Positions 1 through 5,394 of a DNA stretch of 6,112 bases are shown here, piece by piece. The position numbers were made by a program, and so were the translations under genes. Every line of letters begins with the position of its first letter. Within the stretch, counting starts at the first letter, position 1. The DNA is taken from assembly GCA_023430725.1 (NCBI GenBank), contig JAEYZD010000128.1, forward strand, positions 1 to 6,112, written 5' to 3'. The notes under the pieces were generated by a model. It was not told the origin of the DNA and ran no database searches. It worked only from the letters and a program-made list of their open reading frames with translations. This stretch comes from Bacteroidota bacterium. GTDB taxonomy: Bacteria; Bacteroidota; Bacteroidia; Bacteroidales; VadinHA17.

Positions 1-1
1 C

Positions 2-154
2 TCCAGGGTGGCGCCTGCTGTGGCCCGGGCCGCAATTGAAACAGGCGTGGCACGACTGACCATAGAGGACTGGGACGATTACGCGAATTCACTCAGCAAC
101 CGGACATCAGTGCACATCAAAAGGATAGCAGACATCTGCTGCCTTAAACATTAG
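2..154 (+). CDS. Malic enzyme, C-terminal end (partial at the left edge)
   Basis: Only the last 50 codons are present, ending at TAG (152-154). The reading begins SRVAPAVARAAIETGVAR and continues into IEDWDDYANSL. This resembles the end of the NAD(P)-binding domain of bacterial malic enzymes (MaeB type, pattern APAVAKAAMxxGVA followed by an aromatic-rich D[WF]xxY stretch). Such enzymes decarboxylate malate to pyruvate and CO2 with reduction of NAD(P), in the cytoplasm. Many MaeB-type proteins, including Bacteroidetes ones, continue here into a phosphotransacetylase-like domain; this one stops after about 23 more residues ending CCLKH, so it appears to be the short, stand-alone form. It converges on the next gene, with 8 nt between the two stop codons. 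The assignment rests on a short tail recognised from memory, so cofactor preference and direction of use cannot be judged. Confidence 0.72.
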   Translation, partial: SRVAPAVARAAIETGVARLTIEDWDDYANSLSNRTSVHIKRIADICCLKH

Positions 155-156
155 GA

Positions 157-178
157 AAGGCTTCATCCCTGAAGCCTT
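157..178. terminator. Convergent hairpin between malic enzyme and the kinase-like gene
   Basis: A perfect 9-bp inverted repeat, AAGGCTTCA / TGAAGCCTT, with a 4-nt TCCC loop starts 2 nt after the malic enzyme stop codon. It contains the stop codon (163-165) and last codons of the minus-strand gene. Its position between convergent genes suggests a shared transcript end. Neither side has a good U-tract (ATGCCC on the plus side, TTCCTAATG on the minus side), so it is an imperfect intrinsic terminator and may instead act as a 3'-end stabilising stem. Confidence 0.5.
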
Positions 179-891
179 ATGCCCAGCTTCGTTTCATAGA
201 GTGTCATGATCAGTGAAGAGAGCTGCCCGATGCTGTAGGTGCTTCTGTTAAGTGTGGCGTCAAATAGATAGTCAAGGCACTGCGGTTTTTTGTCAAGGAA
301 ATCAACAATCAGTTTGTTGCGCTTTTCATCAGTCCCGACTGTGTACTCCTCTGCCTTGTCAATGAGCATACCCTTTTTATGCATTACATTCTGCACTCTC
401 CAGTAAAGAGGCGCCACCAGCCGGATATGCAGGGCATTCGCCATATCCTGAGTTATTGATACTCCTCCCCTTCCTATTATGACCGAATAGCCATCGCGTG
501 CGATTGACAGAACCACCTCCCTGATGGCCTTCTTAACGGAACTGTCTGTAACGAAATTACCGGAGAAAGCCATTATCATCTGAGAGATATCAGTCATGCC
601 CAGCCCCTGATAATAGGTTTCAATTCTCTGAGTATCAGTTTTAAGCTCATGTGCTGCATGGTAGATGATATCCTTGTCAACCCACTTCCAGCGATTGGTG
701 TTGTACTTCAGGTTCATCTGTGCCACGAGTTCAGCAGCAACCTCCCGGCCGTCACAACCGGTCAGGCGGGAGATAGTGATCACCGGGCCTGTCTTGTCAA
801 CAGGCCTGCCCAGCATTTCAGACCTGTAACGGGTGTCGAAATAATCAAATATCTTCTTCACGGTTAAGGCTTTAGGTACGACAATGAACAA
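163..891 (-). CDS. Cytidylate kinase-like family protein (P-loop NTPase)
   Basis: Up to 242 aa, resembling the cytidylate kinase-like family (Pfam Cytidylate_kin2). A degenerate P-loop, ISRLTGCDGREVA, lies at about residues 40-52; like other family members it has GxxGRE rather than the GK[ST] of classic kinases. IIGRGG follows at 138-143, then a lid-like Arg/Lys-rich region at about 165-192 and a final helix. Family members are inferred nucleotide-binding, probably nucleoside-phosphate-kinase-like, cytoplasmic proteins; the substrate is unproven. The start is uncertain. The TTG at 889-891 directly abuts a GGAGG at 892-896, too close to serve it. The third codon, ATT (883-885), sits 6 nt from that GGAGG. 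The GTG at 859-861 would give MKKIFDYF. No ATG occurs before codon 26, which lies just upstream of the P-loop. The gene is probably monocistronic, lying between the hydroxyproline operon terminator and the convergent malic enzyme. Confidence 0.82.
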   Translation of the reverse strand: MFIVVPKALTVKKIFDYFDTRYRSEMLGRPVDKTGPVITISRLTGCDGREVAAELVAQMNLKYNTNRWKWVDKDIIYHAAHELKTDTQRIETYYQGLGMTDISQMIMAFSGNFVTDSSVKKAIREVVLSIARDGYSVIIGRGGVSITQDMANALHIRLVAPLYWRVQNVMHKKGMLIDKAEEYTVGTDEKRNKLIVDFLDKKPQCLDYLFDATLNRSTYSIGQLSSLIMTLYETKLGIRLQG

Positions 892-899
892 CCTCCGCC
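892..899 (-). promoter_or_regulatory. Shine-Dalgarno-like GGCGGAGG before the kinase-like gene
   Basis: On the minus strand GGCGGAGG ends exactly where the TTG at 891 begins. Zero spacing makes TTG an unlikely initiator, while the ATT two codons further in has a 6-nt spacing. The site therefore bears on the choice of start codon. It could also be fortuitous, because Bacteroidetes depend weakly on Shine-Dalgarno pairing. Confidence 0.4.
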
Positions 900-929
900 A
901 ACAGATGGCGCGGAAAATGCCAAATCTTA

Positions 930-961
930 CAAAATATAGTCAATTTTTATCACAGAAACAA
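930..961 (-). promoter_or_regulatory. Possible promoter for the kinase-like gene
   Basis: On the minus strand a TTG (961-959) is followed after 20 nt by TATATTTTG (938-930). This approximates the Bacteroidetes -33 TTTG / -7 TAnnTTTG pair but has one extra base in the -7 element. It lies between the upstream operon terminator and the start of the gene, leaving a leader of about 30-40 nt. The match is imperfect. Confidence 0.35.
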
Positions 962-970
962 CCGTTCCGG

Positions 971-1010
971 TAAAAAAAATAACCGCCGGAACCATAAAGA
1001 TCCGGCGGTT
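971..1010 (-). terminator. Intrinsic terminator of the hydroxyproline dehydratase operon
   Basis: A perfect 10-bp GC-rich inverted repeat, AACCGCCGGA / TCCGGCGGTT (981-990 and 1001-1010), has a 10-nt loop. On the minus strand it is followed directly by a run of eight T residues (complement of 972-979). It starts 21 nt after the hypD stop codon. This is a classic Rho-independent terminator and closes the activase-hypD operon. Confidence 0.93.
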
Positions 1011-1031
1011 CTCACTTATTGGATTTTCTCC

Positions 1032-3401
1032 TTAAAACTCCCTGTGTTCCGTACGGCGGATTATCTCATTCTGAAGATCCTCACCCAGATCATTGAAATA
1101 GTCGCTGTATCCGGCAACCCTGACTATCAGGTCACGGTACATCTCGGGATTCTTCTGGGCATCCCGGAGTGTATCCGCGCTGACGACATTAAACTGGATA
1201 TGGTGGCCGTCAAGACTGAAATAGCTTCTGATCAGGGCTGTGAGCTTCTGGTAGCTGCTCTCATCTTCAAAGAACTCAGGTGAAAATTTCTGGTTCAGAA
1301 GGGTGCCTCCGGTACGGAGATGGTCTATTTTGGAAGCTGACTTGATGACAGCAGTCGGACCCTGACGATCAACCCCCTGGAACGGTGAAATTCCTTCCGA
1401 GAGGGGTACATATGCCTTGCGTCCGTCAGGAGTGGCTCCGGTTACATTGCCGAAATAGACATGCGAAGTTGTCGGGAGCATGTTGATCCGGTGAATTCCA
1501 CCTCTTGGCGTTGGTCTGCCGCTCACTGCATCATGGAAAAACTCGAATACGGCCACAGCCTGGGCATCTGCATAATCATCGTCATTGCCGTATTTCGGGG
1601 TGTTGTAGATCATGTCATATTGCATCTGTTCAGCACCCTCAAAATTATTCCTGAGGGCGGCAAGCATCTCATTCCAGGTAAATCTTTTCCGTTCATAAAT
1701 ATTGAATTTCACCGAGGTAAGTATGTCGGTTATGCTTCCCAGACCCACTCCCTGAATATATGTGGTGTTGTATCTTGCGCCACCGGCGTTGTAGTCCTTT
1801 CCTTTTGCAATGCAGTCGTCGAGAAGCAGTGAAAGGAACGGCACGGGAAGGTGTATGGCGAAGGTCTTCTCGATGACATTGTTACCTCTTACCTTTATGT
1901 CAGCGAAGTAGTTTATCTGATCCCTGTATGCCAGCATGAATTCTTCAAAGGTGCTGAACTCCGAAGGATCTCCCGTCTTCGGGCCCACCTGCACTCCCGT
2001 GCGGGGATCGAAGCCGTTGTTAAGAGTTACCTCCAGTATCTTTACAAGATTGAAGTAGCCTGTAAGCCAGTAGCTCTCCGTTCCGAATGCGCCGGTCTCA
2101 ACACAGCCTGAGGCTCCACCGTTGCGGGCATCGACGATGCTCTTGCCCTGTCTCAGCAGTTCCTGTATTATAGCCTCGGTATTGAAAACCGATGGCTGAC
2201 CGAACCCTGTCCTGACGATGTCAAGAGTCTTATGAATGAATGCATCCGGATTCTTGCGGCTCACCTGTACCATCGAACTTGGCTGAAGGATACGCATTTC
2301 ATTGATTACATCCAGTAACGTATAGGTCATCGGGTTTACGGCATCGGTGCCGTCAGGTTTTACCCCGCCGAGGTTGATGAGGCAGAAGTCGGTGTATGTG
2401 TTGCTCTCCTGGGCTGTTACTCCCATCTTTGGAGGTGAGGGGTGATTGTTGAACTTGACCCAGAAGCAACCAAGGAGTTCGTAAGCCTCGTCAGCGGTGA
2501 GAATACCATCATCAACTCCTTTTTTGTATACGGGCCACAGGTGCTGGTCAAGGCGGCCGGGGTTGAATGAATCCCAGGGGTTGAGTTCGGTTACTACGCC
2601 GAGGTGTATGAACCAGTAGTGCTGCAGCATCTCGTGAAACGTCTCCGGCGCATGGGCTGGCACGCGACGGCAAACGGCCGCCATCCTTGTCAGTTCATCC
2701 TTCCTTTTCGCATCCTTCTCCTCGGCAGCCAATGCCTCAAGTTTCTCCGCATGTCTTCCGGCATACATTATTATTGCATCGCAGGCAATGTCCATTGCCC
2801 TGAGCTCTTCATTGCGCTCATAGGCCTGCGGGTCATTTCGGAAATCAAGTGCTTCAACAGCAGAGGCGATCTCTTTTTTCAGATCCAGGAAGCCTGTATG
2901 GAACATCTTATATCCCAGCACGGTGTGCCCTGGAGCCCTCTGCTCCTGGAACTCGGTGAAGATCCCTGCCTTATATGCCGCAAGCCATTCCGGGGTCATC
3001 CTCTCCATGATCCGGTCACGGTTGCTGCGCCCTTTCCAGAATGGAATGATCTCCTCTGTATAAATCTTTTTTACCTCATCGCTCACCCTGAAGAATACCT
3101 TTTCACGGCTGTCGAGGATCTCAAGGTCCTGGATTGAATGCAGGCTGATCTCAGGATATGTCGGTGTCGCTTTGGGTGCCGGGCCTCTTTCACCGACTAT
3201 CAGTTCTCCGTCATTGATGCATATCGACTTGTTCCTGAGCAGGTATTCAAATGCCCGTGCCCTGAGCATCGGGGCCGATAATCCCTGTGCCTCCCGGCTG
3301 GCGTAGAACCTGGTGATCAGCTGTGCCCTCTCTGCTGTAAGGGTCTCTGTTGCATTCAGGCTCTGTTCCCTGAGCCGCATTACTCTGTCTGTCATCTTCA
3401 T
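1032..3401 (-). CDS. hypD: trans-4-hydroxy-L-proline dehydratase (glycyl radical enzyme, HypD-like)
   Basis: A 789-aa glycyl radical enzyme predicted to dehydrate trans-4-hydroxy-L-proline to (S)-1-pyrroline-5-carboxylate in the anaerobic cytoplasm. An N-terminal PFL-like domain holds the active site: H159 in RAPGHTV, D277 in NPWDSF, S333, D338-F339, then C433 and E435 in GASGCVETG. The C-terminal glycyl radical loop is RVAGYSDY with G764. These residues plus F151, Y449 and T644 match the C. difficile HypD active site as I remember it, all offset by one, and the total length is the same (789). The single Cys excludes a true pyruvate formate-lyase, which has adjacent cysteines. The ATG at 3401 is chosen because AAGGAGGA ends 9 nt upstream; an in-frame ATG at 3449 overlapping the activase stop would add 16 residues. 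Automated annotation may say formate acetyltransferase. No proC, which often accompanies hypD, is in the window. Confidence 0.87.
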   Translation of the reverse strand: MKMTDRVMRLREQSLNATETLTAERAQLITRFYASREAQGLSAPMLRARAFEYLLRNKSICINDGELIVGERGPAPKATPTYPEISLHSIQDLEILDSREKVFFRVSDEVKKIYTEEIIPFWKGRSNRDRIMERMTPEWLAAYKAGIFTEFQEQRAPGHTVLGYKMFHTGFLDLKKEIASAVEALDFRNDPQAYERNEELRAMDIACDAIIMYAGRHAEKLEALAAEEKDAKRKDELTRMAAVCRRVPAHAPETFHEMLQHYWFIHLGVVTELNPWDSFNPGRLDQHLWPVYKKGVDDGILTADEAYELLGCFWVKFNNHPSPPKMGVTAQESNTYTDFCLINLGGVKPDGTDAVNPMTYTLLDVINEMRILQPSSMVQVSRKNPDAFIHKTLDIVRTGFGQPSVFNTEAIIQELLRQGKSIVDARNGGASGCVETGAFGTESYWLTGYFNLVKILEVTLNNGFDPRTGVQVGPKTGDPSEFSTFEEFMLAYRDQINYFADIKVRGNNVIEKTFAIHLPVPFLSLLLDDCIAKGKDYNAGGARYNTTYIQGVGLGSITDILTSVKFNIYERKRFTWNEMLAALRNNFEGAEQMQYDMIYNTPKYGNDDDYADAQAVAVFEFFHDAVSGRPTPRGGIHRINMLPTTSHVYFGNVTGATPDGRKAYVPLSEGISPFQGVDRQGPTAVIKSASKIDHLRTGGTLLNQKFSPEFFEDESSYQKLTALIRSYFSLDGHHIQFNVVSADTLRDAQKNPEMYRDLIVRVAGYSDYFNDLGEDLQNEIIRRTEHREF

Positions 3402-3410
3402 ATTGTTGTT

Positions 3411-3418
3411 TCCTCCTT
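3411..3418 (-). promoter_or_regulatory. Ribosome binding site of hypD
   Basis: AAGGAGGA on the minus strand lies 9 nt before the ATG at 3399-3401. It is the strongest Shine-Dalgarno sequence in the window. It decides the start in favour of a 789-aa protein over the longer form starting at 3449. Confidence 0.8.
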
Positions 3419-3445
3419 GTCTGTTTTCTGTTTTAATAACGGTGA

Positions 3446-4246
3446 TCATCCGCCTTTTTTTACGTGTATGCCGAGCGGCTTTAATATTTCAATGTATCCG
3501 TCAAGGCTGCCATTAGTCACCTGGCTGACGGATGCCATCCTGTCCTCCATTTCGAACCTGCGGTATTTCGAGCTGCCTGTCTTGTGATAGGGCAGCAGGT
3601 TTATCTCTTTTATATGCCCGTTGTTCCTGCTTTCAATGAATCCGCGCAGATTCTCCATGTATTCTTTATCGGCTGACACCCCCGGTATGACCGGAATGCG
3701 TATCATCACATCCTTGCCTTCTGCAAGCAGCATATCGAGATTCGAGATTATCAGTTCGTTGCTTACCCCCGTGAACCTCTTATGCACCTCCGGATCCGTG
3801 TGCTTGATGTCATACAGGAAGAGGTCGGTTACCGGCATGACCGACTGCAGCAATTCGCGCCGGGCATAACCTGATGTATCAACAGTTGTATGAAATCCGG
3901 ACTGCCTGAGCAGGCTGAGCGCCTCGCGAAGGAAGACCGGCTGTTTCAGCGGCTCACCACCGGAGAAGGTGATACCTCCTCCCGAGTGTTCCATGAAGAC
4001 CCTGTCAGCCTCCGCCTTCGCAAGGATCTCTTCCGGGGTGTACTCGTGCCCTACCTGCTCCATCGACCTGAACTCCTTCTCTCCTACACGGTCAATCCGC
4101 TCAACCATCCTGATACCGGACTCCTTGCCTTCGGGATTATGGCACCACCAGCAGTCGAGCGGACACCCCTTCATGAAGACTGTGATCCTGATTCCGGGAC
4201 CGTCATGAATTGCATATCTTTTTATACTGAATATCAAGCCTTTCAT
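3446..4246 (-). CDS. hypE: Glycyl radical enzyme activating protein (radical SAM), HypD activase
   Basis: A 266-aa radical SAM protein that would abstract a hydrogen from G764 of the neighbouring dehydratase, using S-adenosylmethionine and a [4Fe-4S] cluster. The N-terminus reads IFSIKRYAIHDGPGIRITVF, typical of PflA-like activases. The cluster motif CPLDCWWC (C28, C32, C35) follows, then SGGEP at 95-99, DTSGY at 123-127, YDIKH at 145-149, RIPVIPG at 183-189 and LLPYH at 217-221. These three cysteines are the only ones in the protein. The ferredoxin-like insert with extra cysteines found after the first motif in most non-PFL activases is missing, and the linker is short (about 60 residues from C35 to SGGEP). 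The ATG at 4246 is chosen because family members begin MKGxIFxIKR. Longer in-frame starts at 4294 (ATG) and 4303 (GTG) add an unconserved hydrophobic tail. First gene of the operon; 44 nt separate its stop from the hypD start. Confidence 0.88.
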   Translation of the reverse strand: MKGLIFSIKRYAIHDGPGIRITVFMKGCPLDCWWCHNPEGKESGIRMVERIDRVGEKEFRSMEQVGHEYTPEEILAKAEADRVFMEHSGGGITFSGGEPLKQPVFLREALSLLRQSGFHTTVDTSGYARRELLQSVMPVTDLFLYDIKHTDPEVHKRFTGVSNELIISNLDMLLAEGKDVMIRIPVIPGVSADKEYMENLRGFIESRNNGHIKEINLLPYHKTGSSKYRRFEMEDRMASVSQVTNGSLDGYIEILKPLGIHVKKGG

Positions 4247-4413
4247 AATGAAGAAGAGATAACTGAGTGATAAGATGAAACGGGAACGGGGCATCAGCTG
4301 CACCCCTGCGAAAGGCTATCGGGCATAGAACATAAGGCAATGATACAGCCTTCTTCCAAGGCGATTCATCATAAACCTGTGTTCCAGACTGTTCATCTCT
4401 GTAATTTGGAACA
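4247..4413 (-). other. Long 5' leader of the hypE-hypD operon
   Basis: About 160 nt separate the predicted transcription start (near 4408) from the activase ATG. The leader holds three short complementary blocks (AAGGC at 4334-4338, GCCTT at 4348-4352, AAGGC at 4358-4362) that can pair in two mutually exclusive ways. No known riboswitch consensus was recognised. There is no clear Shine-Dalgarno just before 4246; an AGGGG stands 8 nt before the alternative ATG at 4294. Confidence 0.4.
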
Positions 4414-4415
4414 CA
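4378..4415. promoter_or_regulatory. Candidate operator: perfect 9-bp inverted repeat at the operon promoter
   Basis: TGTGTTCCA (4378-4386) and TGGAACACA (4407-4415) are exact reverse complements with 20 nt between them, giving a centre-to-centre distance of 29 bp, close to three helical turns. The right arm overlaps the end of the -7 box and the predicted start point, and the left arm lies about 25-30 nt into the transcript. A dimeric regulator bound here would block or modulate the promoter. No regulator gene is visible in the window, and the family cannot be named. Confidence 0.55.
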
Positions 4416-4444
4416 AAGATATTAAAAAGATTTGAAGTGTCAAA
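4414..4444 (-). promoter_or_regulatory. Bacteroidetes-type promoter of the hypE-hypD operon
   Basis: On the minus strand TTTG (4444-4441) is followed after exactly 19 nt by TATCTTTG (4421-4414). This matches the Bacteroidetes primary sigma consensus TTTG / TAnnTTTG at the expected spacing. An A/T-rich block at about 4468-4510 lies just upstream and could act as an UP-like element. Confidence 0.75.
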
Positions 4445-4560
4445 ATTCTCCCTCCAGGTCTGTCTGAAAAATATTTTTTATTATATATCACTTTGATTTT
4501 ATGATTATTAAATCCGGATCTTCACGATTAACAAAAGTTTAACAGAATTCCAATGCAACA

Positions 4561-4578
4561 GAACCGGGGGTTCCCGGT
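4561..4578. repeat. Overlapping short palindromes upstream of the exported-protein gene
   Basis: ACCGGG-GGTT-CCCGGT (4563-4578) is a perfect 6-bp hairpin, and GAACC-GGG-GGTTC (4561-4573) overlaps it as a second, mutually exclusive palindrome. The GC-rich block stands out in A/T-rich intergenic DNA about 85 nt before the ATG at 4663. It may be an operator or a leader hairpin. No U-tract and no upstream plus-strand gene support a terminator. Confidence 0.35.
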
Positions 4579-4662
4579 CTTTATACTGGAAAGAAGATGG
4601 AAAAGGACAGTTCCGCTTTTTTTTACAGGACAGTTTAGGTGTTAAACAAAAACGGGTTAGTC

Positions 4663-5118
4663 ATGAAAAGAATTTTTCTTGGTGTGCTGCTTTTTGCAGC
4701 AGTCTCGGCACTCTCTTTCGGCAAGGTGATTATCAGGGGAGAATCACACACTCCCTTCGGCACGTTCACGATCGAGGTCTCCGACAAGCCGGTGACGGTT
4801 GACGGAGAGGAGCTTAAATGCTATCTCATAAGTTATGAGAACTCACCTTTACAGGTAAAGGTACTGGTTGACAAGGAGAAAAACTGCAAAAATTATGTGG
4901 TTGTTTCCGACGACCTTTCGGTAATGTACACATGCAACGGGAAGTACCTTGGCGTCAACAAGCTGGGGAAGAAGTACGCTGATGCGGGGTTAGGAACTTC
5001 AGAAGAGAAGCTTGACAGGCTTGACTACTTTCACCAGAAGGTCATCTGCCAGGGAAATGCGGCAGAATATGATGCCATGACCCTTATTGCATCCTATTTC
5101 CCGGAACTCATCAGGTAG
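4663..5118 (+). CDS. Small exported protein of unknown function
   Basis: A 151-aa protein that I do not recognise. It starts MKRIFLGVLLFAAVSALSFG, a typical Sec signal peptide: two basic residues, a hydrophobic core and small residues near position 20. Cleavage would leave about 131 residues. The mature part looks beta-rich at first (KVIIRGE, GTFTIEV, CYLISY, LQVKVLVD, NYVVVSD) and ends in a helical region containing DYFHQKVICQGNAAEYDAMTL. Four cysteines (C53, C75, C91, C129) could form two disulfides after export. There is no lipobox cysteine at the cleavage site, so it is probably periplasmic or secreted soluble rather than a lipoprotein. The ATG at 4663 is preferred over the in-frame GTG at 4639 because it puts the basic residues at the N-terminus. 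It is transcribed divergently from the hydroxyproline operon, has its own terminator downstream, and no convincing promoter was found. Confidence 0.72.
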   Translation: MKRIFLGVLLFAAVSALSFGKVIIRGESHTPFGTFTIEVSDKPVTVDGEELKCYLISYENSPLQVKVLVDKEKNCKNYVVVSDDLSVMYTCNGKYLGVNKLGKKYADAGLGTSEEKLDRLDYFHQKVICQGNAAEYDAMTLIASYFPELIR

Positions 5119-5195
5119 GTACCGGCAAAAAGATCTTTTATTTCCTTCCTTAATCAGGCCGTCCGGCCTGTCTACGATCAGGTTTAGGTTGAAAC

Positions 5196-5228
5196 GAAGA
5201 TACCCCGAGCGGGTATCTTCTTCTTTTT
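5196..5228 (+). terminator. Intrinsic terminator after the exported-protein gene
   Basis: A perfect 10-bp inverted repeat GAAGATACCC / GGGTATCTTC (5196-5205 and 5211-5220) with a 5-nt CGAGC loop is followed on the plus strand by TTCTTTTT. It lies about 78 nt after the stop at 5118 and separates that gene from the carboxyltransferase transcript. Confidence 0.85.
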
Positions 5229-5334
5229 CAACAGTTCCCGTCTGCCAGATGTTCTGCATTGCGGTACCGGGAGCATATCCTGATGATCCTTGTTTATTAT
5301 TGACAATTATCACATCTGTTGAGCAGGAGCGGAT

Positions 5335-5342
5335 TATCTTTG
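5335..5342 (+). promoter_or_regulatory. Possible -7 element of the carboxyltransferase gene
   Basis: TATCTTTG matches the Bacteroidetes -7 consensus TAnnTTTG and is identical to the -7 box of the hydroxyproline operon. It lies 52 nt before the ATG at 5395. No TTTG is found at the expected 19-20 nt upstream; the nearest TTG is only 13 nt away, so support is partial. Confidence 0.42.
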
Positions 5343-5394
5343 GTCTCTGAATCCCTGAACCCTTGTATCATGGGGAAGGACACTCTAACAGGCT

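Larger units (their letters stand above)
5119..5394. other. Intergenic region between the exported-protein gene and the carboxyltransferase gene
   Basis: No coding region is supported in these 276 bases. The region holds a 12-bp palindrome AAAAGATCTTTT (5128-5139), a CAGGCC-GTCC-GGCCTG hairpin (5155-5170), the intrinsic terminator described separately, and a possible -7 element for the next gene. Open frames crossing it on either strand resemble no family I know and overlap the real gene upstream. Confidence 0.6.

Noticed and set aside
2604..3137. Plus-strand open frame of 177 codons
   Set aside because: It lies wholly antisense to hypD and has no domain or plausible start context; it is a shadow of the coding sequence.
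1032..3401. Pyruvate formate-lyase (formate C-acetyltransferase)
   Set aside because: The active-site loop has one cysteine (GCVETG) rather than the adjacent pair of true PFL, and the surrounding residues fit HypD.
3890..4270. Plus-strand open frame opposite the activase
   Set aside because: It is antisense to a clear radical SAM gene, and its composition looks like a reverse-frame shadow.
4247..4303. N-terminal extension of the activase starting at GTG 4303 or ATG 4294
   Set aside because: The extra residues are not typical of the family, whose members begin just before IFSIKR; an AGGGG before 4294 keeps it as a minor possibility.
5128..5139. 12-bp palindrome AAAAGATCTTTT
   Set aside because: It has no loop, lies in A/T-rich DNA just after a stop codon and has no second copy, so chance is sufficient.
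5155..5170. CAGGCC-GTCC-GGCCTG hairpin as a terminator
   Set aside because: It is a perfect stem but has no U-tract on either strand, and a much better terminator lies 26 nt downstream.
4999..5313. Minus-strand open frame of 104 codons across the end of the exported-protein gene
   Set aside because: It overlaps a better-supported gene, runs through an intrinsic terminator and resembles no family.
5087..5350. Plus-strand open frame of 87 codons
   Set aside because: It begins inside the exported-protein gene and is interrupted functionally by the terminator at 5196-5228; there is no recognisable domain.
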